In this document: positions 56,650 to 64,000 of the stretch, piece by piece
How positions within the stretch are numbered: the first letter of the stretch is position 1
How the letters are laid out: each line of letters begins with the position of its first letter
Source of the DNA: Isoetes taiwanensis
Lineage: Eukaryota; Streptophyta; Lycopodiopsida; Isoetales; Isoetaceae
NCBI GenBank assembly: GCA_021234155.1
Contig: JAJEKV010000013.1
Location: forward strand, 19,327,257 to 19,391,256
Reading direction: 5' to 3'
DNA length: 64,000 nt
Made by a program: the position numbers and the translations under genes
Notes under the pieces: model-generated
Told to the model about the DNA's origin: nothing
Seen by the model: the letters and a program-made list of their open reading frames with translations, nothing else
Databases searched by the model: none

Positions 56650-58400
56650 CCCGCGAGTCGGCATCTAGAGCGGAGGATTAATCCGGCAATGTGACCCACC
56701 CAGCTCACGTGATATTCCGCTTCCATGCGTGTTGGAAGTCCCCGGAAACACCTCCGCGAGTCATGGGCCTGGCTTCGTGATATTCCACTTCCAACCGTGT
56801 TGGAAGTCCCCGAACACCTCCATAGAGTCATGGGCCACTAGTCTCTACCTCCAAACCCGGGTTGCTCCAGCCACCTCATGCTTTCGGCACATTATCAGCT
56901 CTTTGGGACATCCCCGGCCGGGATCACCGACCCCTGCCACAACCACGTCCTCGGATCTAGCCACAACCAAATCATCAGGCCCTCCACGAGCCACCCGTCC
57001 CCTAGCCCCCGCCATCAAAGAAGACCAGCAGACAAGCTTTGCCAGGCCTCGTCCCCACCACCTCTCCCAACCACACCACCTCGTCCAGCGCCACTCCTTG
57101 CACCATGGAGGTCCCTCTGCTGTGACCTGGGGAAGGCAGGAATCGGGCCCCTGCATCAACACACGCAACCCCTACCACATCACAAGCACCGGCGGGACCT
57201 AGCGGGATCATCAGCGGGGTCAAATGGTAGCACAATAGATGGAAACATCCGCCGGGATCTGGAAGGAGCCATTCAAAAGCTTCAATGGAAAAGAAAATGC
57301 GGGGACCACTACGCCTTTGGAAGAAGAAGTAGAGCCTGCAGTACCAAAAGCGGCGAGCAACACGAGATCTTGGGGACGCACAATAGAATGAGCCAAATAT
57401 ACACCCGGGCCATTGGCCATAGAAACCAAGAAATCAAGGCACCATCGGTCGGGGAGGAAGATCACGATCACGGAACCAACACGGGATTTTTAACATTTGT
57501 CAAAGAAGCTGGTGGACATTCTTTGGAGTATATCTTGATACAACACATATGAATCACCCAAGCGTATCCACCCCAGAGCTAACCAATTGCGCCGAGAAGA
57601 CTCAGCCTCAAACATGATTAGGAAGAAATTATTTGGTAAGAATTTGAGGAGGCGATACTGGGCAAACCAATCGCCTCGGATGTCCGGCAAGCCAAGAGCT
57701 AAACCTCCTCGTGTCCAATATGTAACTCGTGAAATAGCCCAACAACGCAAATGAAACTAGATTCTCAATGGTGCGAACATGCACGGTATGATCAATATCT
57801 ATCCATGGAGTCTCTGGAAGAGGCTGCACGCAAGTCAACTTGAGTGATGATCCTCCACAAACTTGAGCTTCTTGAACGCAGGCAGTTCTACACTCAGGAG
57901 CCTTGCGCTTAATCAATCTGAAAACCCCGTAGGCGGTGATGCGAGCAGCGGTGTCATTGCTCGCCCGAGCCGGTATACCGAATTTGGGGCTGCCGCCCTG
58001 GCACCCTGAGAGGTATCGAGAGGCACCCAGGGGAGACACATCGGCTACATGCACCCTAGAAGAGCATCACCCGCAAGTGATCCCTTCCCAAGCACAGGGG
58101 AAGAGGGCATCACAGATCCGTTTCAAAGGGGGCATGCTTGATGGAATCAAGGCCGGAGTCTCCAAAACACAATCTACTTGGGTCTCCGAATTATATTGAG
58201 AGGAAGAGCAATCCACATACCTCTCAGCAGAAGGGGATTCAAGAGCTCCCTCATCTCGCCACCAATTGCATGCCACTTCCCTCTGACCCGCGCCTCTTCA
58301 TGCATCTTTGAGACCCGCGCCCTTCCCTTTCTTTGGAGGATTCTTTCTCCCTCGCCATCTCCCTTGGCTTCAGCCCCAAGCCATGAGGCTCAATCGAGCC
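56650..58400 (-). pseudogene. LINE K 5' part, presumed ORF1
   Basis: On the minus strand several frames are readable without a clear domain, for example 57220-57471 (SMANGPGVYLAHSIVRPQDL). Position upstream of the endonuclease is where plant L1 ORF1 (a nucleic-acid-binding protein) is expected. The duplicated stretch around 56700-56830 (two copies of TGTTGGAAGTCCCCG) is notable. Confidence 0.4.
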
Positions 58401-58611
58401 CCCCATCGGCTGTCTGGCGGGAGCCATGTCATCGGACCAGTCCGGAAATCAGCTGTTTGCAGCAACAAATCACATGCAAAACAGCTGATGCTATACACCG
58501 CTGGAAAGAGCTCAGAGCAAGCTTTCCAACGAGCCCAAGCACGCCAAAATCCGACACCAGAGAAGAGAGATATCACCGATCAAAGTTTTGCCGTCAGAAC
58601 CCTAGCTCCAG

Positions 58612-58804
58612 CATGTTTATTCACGCTTCCGCAGCTAGGTCAACCCGAAGGGAGACGGGTGAATGACACATCCACTCTTCCCTTGCTGGCTCATTCCACT
58701 GGGAGTGGTGTCAAGTGGATGGCCCCTGCCAGTTTGGCTGACAGGGGGAATGCTCCGCCTTCTGATACGATGTGTGCATCGTATAAGGAGTAGGGGACGT
58801 CACA
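58612..58804 (+). repeat. Element A 3' LTR, last part
   Basis: Continues the LTR after LINE K: matches 32192-32383. Hairpin ATACGATG/CATCGTAT with loop TGTG at 58765-58784. Ends GGGGACGTCACA. Confidence 0.9.
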
Positions 58805-58849
58805 AGTGGGCGAAATGTGCTCCGTGAATTTTTGCCGTAATGGTGGTAT

Positions 58850-60000
58850 CGAAAGCAAGTATGATGAGGAACTACGCGGATATGCCGGGGAGGACTGCAT
58901 TGACCGGTTACGAAGTGCATCCGCTTTGAAGAAGGGCATATACCAAGCCTACGAGGACATTCATCCCCGGGCGATGAACTTCCTGAGTTCGAGCTGGATG
59001 GGAAAGCATCCTCAAAAGCTGCTCTTGCAGCAGCTATCCCTGTAGGTGCTGACCATGTAACTGCTGCAAGTGCATCTAATACTGGTATTGATAATGCAGG
59101 AATACTCTCAGAGCAAAATTACTAAGGGGGTTGATGAAGGGAAACTTACCCAATGAGACAGGGGTCATATTCCATTGTCTAAGGGAGCTGACAGCCAGAT
59201 AAAAAGCTAGAACAAGCTAAGTTTGAAACACCCTTAGGGTTGATGCAAGAGCCTCAGAAGTGGGATCTTTGAAGGGAAGGCCCGGGAACTTCGCTTAAGT
59301 AATGTAGTAGAAAAGTTTCTACAAGTGGCTGGGGCAGTTCCCAATGCTCCATGGGAAAACCGTAATGTTCCTCATGAGGTTGCACGACTAGGACCTAGTG
59401 CACCGTCAGGAATCAACACGGGGCTGTCCTATGAACCGATAGCTCAGGGTGTCATGGAAGGTATTGTTCAGCGAGAAGAATCCCTGGGGGAGCTTTCTGA
59501 TGAAGAGATTAAGTCTCTGGAGCGTGTAAAGATGCCCGATTTCTATGGCAAGGATGTTATGCCTGAGCAGGCTATGCGATGGTTCAATCAAATGAAGCTG
59601 TATTTTGCAGCTACAAAGAAAGGTGAGAATGCCCGACTGATGTATGCCACCCTGGAGTTGAAGGGGCCGGCAGCTGCATGGTGGGACATCCACACCGATA
59701 CTGGTCAGAAGCTGCGTACTTGGAGGAATTTTTGTCGTTTGTTCCGACAGAAGTATGCACCTCACCTTGACCGGCGGCATGCGCTCATACAGTTGAAGGA
59801 TCTCACTCAGACAGGGTCTCTATGGGATTATGTGACAGAGCTGAGGGCGCTCTTTTCATGATTACCCGAGATTACTGCCGGGATGTGCGTGGATCATTTT
59901 ATAAATGGTCTACGGGATGCTAGCATTCGGACACATTTGCTGCAGGCTGAACCTGCTGACTTTGAGCTGGCTATTGAGATTGCCGAGAACTGGTAGGTAG
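58850..60000 (+). pseudogene. Element C gag
   Basis: 59325-59861 is open: GDAEAM-type gag core VKMPDFYGKDVMPEQAMRWF, then NQMKLYFAATKKGENARL and ELKGPAAAWWDIHTD, followed by FRQKYAPHLDRRHALIQLKD. After a frame break at 59861 it continues HFINGLRDASIRTHLLQAEP, FELAIEIAENW. The region 58850-59300 gives only broken frames and may be a gag leader. The core is the Retrotrans_gag family. Confidence 0.85.
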
Positions 60001-60154
60001 GGAAGAGTCCAAGAAGGCATAAAACTTTGCTAATTGGAAGGTAAAACGGGCCGGGGGAACTTCTCAAGGATCTGCTCCTTCTAAGAAGCAGAAGAATGAT
60101 TCCAAGGACAAGCCCACCGGGGGCAAGGCCAAGGAAGGTGATACCAAAACATAT

Positions 60155-60215
60155 AAACCCAAGGGGTGTTATCGTTGCGGGGTAGTAGGGCACTTTGCCC
60201 GGGAATGTACCAAGC
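60155..60215 (+). pseudogene. Element C zinc knuckle
   Basis: CYRCGVVGHFAREC at 60167-60208 is a perfect CX2CX4HX4C nucleocapsid knuckle, which binds element RNA. Confidence 0.9.
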
Positions 60216-60229
60216 CTCACAAGAAAGCT

Positions 60230-60700
60230 TTGGCTAGCACTGCAAAGGTAAATGATAAGCCAGAGGTAAAGGCATTATCAGTTATCGCCCGAGAGGAAAT
60301 GATAAGTCCTACTTCACGCTCTTATGCAGATAAAGTTATAAGATTGCTAGGTAGAATCAATAATAGAAACGTGGTTGTTTTGGTTGATTCTGGAAGCACT
60401 CACAACTTTATTTCTGCAGATCTAGTACACGATCTAGGGCTGGAGTTGAACAAGGTGGCTCCATATGTGATTGAGTCTGAGGCTGGACCACAAACTCAGT
60501 GTCACAATGAGCAAGCAAGGGGTGTTTGCTTGGAGTTGTTGGACAAAGAATCACGGGTTGTAACATCTATGTGCATAGATTTAGACATCACTCAGTTGAA
60601 GTGATGATGTCATTCTAGGCATGAAATGGTTACAACATGTTGAGCCACAAATTCTCTGGCCAACACACACCTTGATTTTCAATTTGCCGTCAAGTGAAGT
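60230..60700 (+). pseudogene. Element C aspartic protease
   Basis: Open frame 60230-60604 has VVVLVDSGSTHNFIS with the catalytic Asp at 60386, then DLGLELNKVAPYVIE. After a frame break, DVILGMKWLQHV (about 60608-60642) completes the retropepsin fold. Confidence 0.85.
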
Positions 60701-60879
60701 AGTTAGTGTTCAAGATTTACCACATGTAGAGTCTAGTAGACTCATGTCAGCCACTCAGGCTAAAAAAGTAAGTTAATACAAATGCTCTTTCTTTAATGTA
60801 CTAAAGAAGAGATGATTTGGTTATCAACTCGTGTAACTCGTTAGTGGTTAATACTGGAGTAACCCTGAGGTAGATCAAA

Positions 60880-61715
60880 GATTAAAAGATCTCTTGAATA
60901 CTTTCTAGGATGTCTTTCCGGAAGAGTTACCCAAGGGACCACCACCCTCACGGGATGTCGAGCACGAAATTGAGCTTGAACCTGGGGTTAAGCCCATGGC
61001 ATGTGCTCCCTATCGTTTGAGTCCTCTAGAGCTTGAAGAGGTTAAAAAGCAAGTGAAAGAATTGTTAAGCAAAGGTTTTGTACGACCAAGTAAATCACCT
61101 TTTGCGAGTCCCGTTGTTGCTCATTAAGGAAAAAGACGGTACTATGCAGATGTGCATAGATTACCGCACACTTAGGAAAGCAACTATAAAGGATTGATAT
61201 CCTTTACCTCGAGTCGATGATATTCTAGATCATCTTGGGGGCGCCAACTGGTTCACCAAGGTAGACCTCCGAAGCGGATATCATCAGATTAAGACTCAGG
61301 AAGGGGACGAAGCTAAAACTGCATTCAAAACTCATCAAGGCTATTATGAGTTTCTGGTTATGCCGTTTGGGCTTACAAATGCTCCTGCAACGTTTATGCG
61401 ATTAATGAATCAGGTATTCTCTAAGCATTTGGACAAGTTTTTGGAGGTATTTTTAGATGATATTCTCATCTACTCCCAAACTATTGAAGAACATTTCGCT
61501 CCTTTGGAGCAAGTTCTTCGAATTTTGCAAGAACACAAACTCTATGCAAAGATCTCCAAATGTAATTTCTTTAGACAACAGGTGGCCTATTTGGGACATA
61601 TCCTTTCCGGCGAAGGTGTGTCATCCGATTCCGCCAAGGTACAGGTGGTACAACAATGGCTCCCAACAGAGAACGTTTTGGAGTTATGGGTTAGCAACGT
61701 ACTACCATAAATTCG
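60880..61715 (+). pseudogene. Element C reverse transcriptase
   Basis: Broken into several frames: DVEHEIELEPGVKPMACAPY (60957-61015), [20 protein letters not shown], then decayed [13 protein letters not shown] near 61135-61170, a YHQI block, and 61360-61710 open with MPFGLTNAPATFMRLMNQVF and the catalytic FLDDILIYS, ending YLGHILSGEGV. Typical Ty3/gypsy RT. Confidence 0.85.
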
Positions 61716-62225
61716 TACCCAAGTTCTCTAAAGTTGTAGCTCCCTCAAGCGATCTTTTGAAAAAAAGATCATGATTTTTTAATGGGGAGAAAGCGATGAG
61801 AGGCGTTCCGGCATTAAGGACTTGTTAGTGGCGATCTGTGTTAAAGGTGCAGTTTGAATGAGGGCATTCGAGGGTCTATCTTGATGCTTGCGGGCAAGTG
61901 TTAGGGGCGATAATGCGGCAAGAACACGTGATCGCTTATGAAAGTCGGAAACTAAGTCATGCTAAAAGGAATTACGCAACCTATGAGCAAGAATTGTTAG
62001 CCATTGTGCATGTGTTAAAGACTTGAAGGCACTACTTGCGTAGTGGGGCGAGCAAAGAGCCGCGCAAGTTTATCGTCTATATGGCCATAAACCGTTGAGG
62101 TTCTTGCAAAGTCAAGCCGAGCCCAAGACATGCTAGGTGGCTAGACTTCCTCTATGGGTTCCATTTCTTCATTGAGCATACGCCTGGCAAAAATAATCCA
62201 GTTGTCGATGCGTTATCAAGGGTTA
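61716..62225 (+). pseudogene. Element C RNase H
   Basis: YHKFVPKFSKVVAPSSDLLK (61709-61765), VIAYESRKLSHAKRNYATYE-like and QELLAIVHVLK (61930-62020), ending NPVVDALSRV (62198-62226), the usual end of RNase H in gypsy pol. Frame breaks throughout. Confidence 0.75.
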
Positions 62226-62249
62226 AACATATAAATACCTTAACAATGC

Positions 62250-63320
62250 ATTTCTACAAGGGAAGGATTTATGTTCCTTCAAGTGGGGATCTTAGGGAGT
62301 CAATTCTACGTGAGCACCATGACACTCCACAAGTTGGGCATGGAGGTGAATGGAAGACATATGAGTTGGTAAAAGAGGTTCTACTGGCTTGGCGGAGTTG
62401 TAAGGTCAAGTCAAAGACACGGTAAGTCCTTGCTTGGTGTGTCAAGCGGTGAAAGGCGGATCATGGGAAAACCTGGGGATTATTACAACCACTCCTATAC
62501 CAAAATGAATGTTGGGAAAGCGTGAGTATGGACTTTATAATCGCATTACCTAGAGCTGCTAGGCAACATACTCAAATTTTGGTAGTGGTGGACGGTTAAC
62601 CAAGTATGCTAAGTTTATAGCATTAAAAGGGAGGCTACGAGGATGGCCCGAAGCTTGATTACCTATATGCAACACATATTTCCAACTTTCGGACTTCCCT
62701 TGTTCATTGTAAGTGATCGGGACACTAAGTTCACGGGTCACTTCTAGAGGATCTCATGAAAGGATTGAGATCCGATTATACATGAGTAATGGAAATCATC
62801 CCCGAGGCGGATGGGCAAACCGAACACATAAACATGATCCTAGAAGATATGTTGCCAACTTTGTCCACGAAAAAATCTAGGTGGGAAGATTATCTCCAGC
62901 CATCATCCGAATTCAAATGACTCCCTTGTGGTAGTGATCGTCAAAATCTAAGGGCTTATTTAGGTGTACATAAATACCTCGAACCAAAGTTGCGATTACA
63001 TATGCTCCATGACATGGATGCAATCTTCGGCAATACCAACAGCTTTCTTGGAAAAGCGAATAGGGCACAAGCGACCGTTAATCAGCATATGCGTGATATC
63101 TCTCATGGAGGTGATTGTGCTTTCCTAAGGGTTGTTTATCATGCGTTAAGAATGACCACGCGCAGAGCTTTGACTAAGATTGGGATAACTTATCGGCGGT
63201 ATTTTGGACCTTTAAGGGATTACTAAAGGATGAGGAAATAACATCTGAGTTGAACTTCCACAGGAAGTAGAGATCCATCACGTGTTCCATGTAAGAAGAT
63301 TCGATAAAAAGGCTATCTTG
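62250..63320 (+). pseudogene. Element C integrase
   Basis: LREHHDTPQVGHGGEWKTYE-like zinc-binding part (62305-62365), ESVSMDFIIALPRA (62517-62558), FIVSDRDTKFTGHF (62703-62744), IPEADGQTEHIN (62800-62835), and a C-terminal KIGITYRRYFGP and VEIHHVFHVRRFDKK (63265-63310). Both catalytic Asp regions are visible, in different frames. Confidence 0.8.
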
Positions 63321-63689
63321 GATACTACTAATGTGGTTAATCCCGCCAAAACCTCTTGTGTCTTAAACTCTCTGCATGGCCACGAGCGTCTTTTGGATAA
63401 AAAGTGTTTGAGCAATAAAGAATAAATAGAATTATCACGGTTGCCGATTCTTGAGAACCGGAGTCTGAGACACCTACGGGAGGCAGAAGGAATTGGCAGC
63501 TATTTCCCTCATCCTAAAAAGATCGCTTGAGGGAGACAAGGTCAAGGAGGAGAAGATATTGGTGCTCCCAAAGAGATATGGCAGGAATGGACCGCCCAGC
63601 GGGCGATCCATGAGCATGGGGAATGCGGTAGGATTTACAATTAAAGAGTTGTGATTAATGGAGCCCATGTTGGCTATGCTAGTTTACAT

Positions 63690-64000
63690 AAAGGTGGCCG
63701 GGGATCGCGAAATAAGTGACAATAGTGCTGCTTGGCGGTTAATAGATGCGCTAAGAGGCACTAATATTAGCAATAATATTAGTCTGTGAGGAAGGAAAAC
63801 TTACAAGATGCGTTTAGAACATTTATAATTAATGTTTTGGTGTTTGGTAGTAAACGGTGCCGTGTTAACCGCTAAAGGGCATTAATATGAAGGCAAAGTT
63901 AACTATAGTTCATGGACGCGTGGCGTTAATAGGTTGGACCAGGCTGTAAACTTACTGTTATAAAAGCAATTGAAACGGAAATCTGTATCCAGTTATGGTG
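63690..64000 (+). repeat. Probable start of element C 3' LTR
   Basis: After the end of pol, a purine-rich ATAAAGGTGGCCGGGGATCG (about 63688-63707) could be the polypurine tract, and TGACAATAG at 63716 an LTR start. TTATAAAAG at 63959 is a TATA candidate. No partner LTR is visible inside the window, so this is weak. Confidence 0.3.

Larger units (their letters stand above)
52734..58611 (-). mobile_element. L1-type LINE K, near full length
   Basis: A 10-bp exact target duplication CATGTTTATT (52724-52733 and 58612-58621) flanks a 5878-bp insert. The 3' end, at the left, is A-rich on the minus strand (complement of TTTATTTTTT). ORF2 has APE endonuclease and L1-type RT. The length fits a complete plant L1. 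Frames are broken. Confidence 0.88.
13182..58804 (+). mobile_element. Ty3/gypsy element A, near complete, carrying four further insertions
   Basis: Both LTRs start TGTG(A/G)CGT; the 3' LTR ends ACGTCACA, the 5' LTR end is mutated. The element is flanked by 5-bp target duplications AGCGG (13177-13181) and AGTGG (58805-58809). It has a tRNA-iMet primer site, two hairpin-plus-TATA modules, two extra ORFs, gag, protease, RT, RNase H, integrase, a chromodomain-like tail and a polypurine tract. Insertions B, D, G and K lie inside. The iMet site and chromodomain-like tail favour the chromovirus side of Ty3/gypsy, but I cannot assign a named lineage. Without the insertions it is about 14.2 kb. Confidence 0.85.
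58805..64000 (+). mobile_element. Gypsy element C, right part
   Basis: Resumes after A's target duplication AGTGG. It contains gag, zinc knuckle, protease, RT, RNase H and integrase of Ty3/gypsy type in order, and runs to the window edge. A PBS-like TGGTATCGAAAGC occurs at 58845, so 5' structure is uncertain. It is a different family from A and B (different gag and RT). Confidence 0.8.

Noticed and set aside
58840-58860. TGGTATCGAAAGCAAG as the primer site of element C
   Set aside because: Resembles the iMet site, but no LTR end precedes it and C's LTRs cannot be paired in the window; left open.

Overview
The window is nuclear DNA from a land plant with a large, transposon-rich genome. The evidence is a chloroplast protein-import receptor gene with a plant-style 5' UTR intron, plus Ty3/gypsy, Ty1/copia, LINE, CACTA and hAT-type elements of plant kind. 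I cannot name the species. Only one host gene is visible. It is a TOC132/TOC120-type preprotein receptor at the left edge, on the minus strand, cut by the window start. Its coding sequence is open for 948 codons, whereas almost everything to its right is broken transposon sequence.

Layout: 1-2846 is the TOC gene and 2847-3340 its leader with an intron. 3341-5020 has nothing recognised. 5020-10220 is a GC-rich, decayed LINE ending in a (CCTT)5 tail. 10221-12400 is AT-rich with nothing recognised. 12403-12600 is a copia RT scrap. From about 12.64 kb to the right edge lies one nested transposon stack. The oldest layer is gypsy element C (about 12641-13181 and 58805-64000). Element A (13182-58804, 5-bp target duplication AGCGG/AGTGG) sits inside C. 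Inside A are gypsy element B (14532-32159, in A's 5' LTR), copia element D (41083-48226, near the end of A's pol), an unidentified 2.7-kb insert G (48703-51364, in A's 3' LTR) and a minus-strand L1-type LINE K (52734-58611, also in A's 3' LTR). Inside B are a hAT-like element F (22269-24993, 8-bp duplication) and a CACTA element E (25967-29972).

A and B are related subfamilies: both LTRs begin TGTG(A/G)CGT and both have a tRNA-iMet primer site and a GGTGGGGAGA polypurine tract. They share an unusual leader. Between primer site and gag each carries two consecutive modules, and each module is a run of about 200-bp units holding a long two-part hairpin, then a TATA box, then an ORF starting 103-117 bp downstream. 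This gives two extra ORFs before gag. The hairpin stems differ between A and B while pairing is kept. B has lost its reverse transcriptase, while A keeps a readable RT, so B may have moved in trans. This conserved leader is the best candidate in the window for something undescribed.

Caution: paired LTRs differ by many clustered 1-4 nt indels in C/G-rich spots, which may be assembly noise. Frameshifts in the elements should not all be taken as biological.
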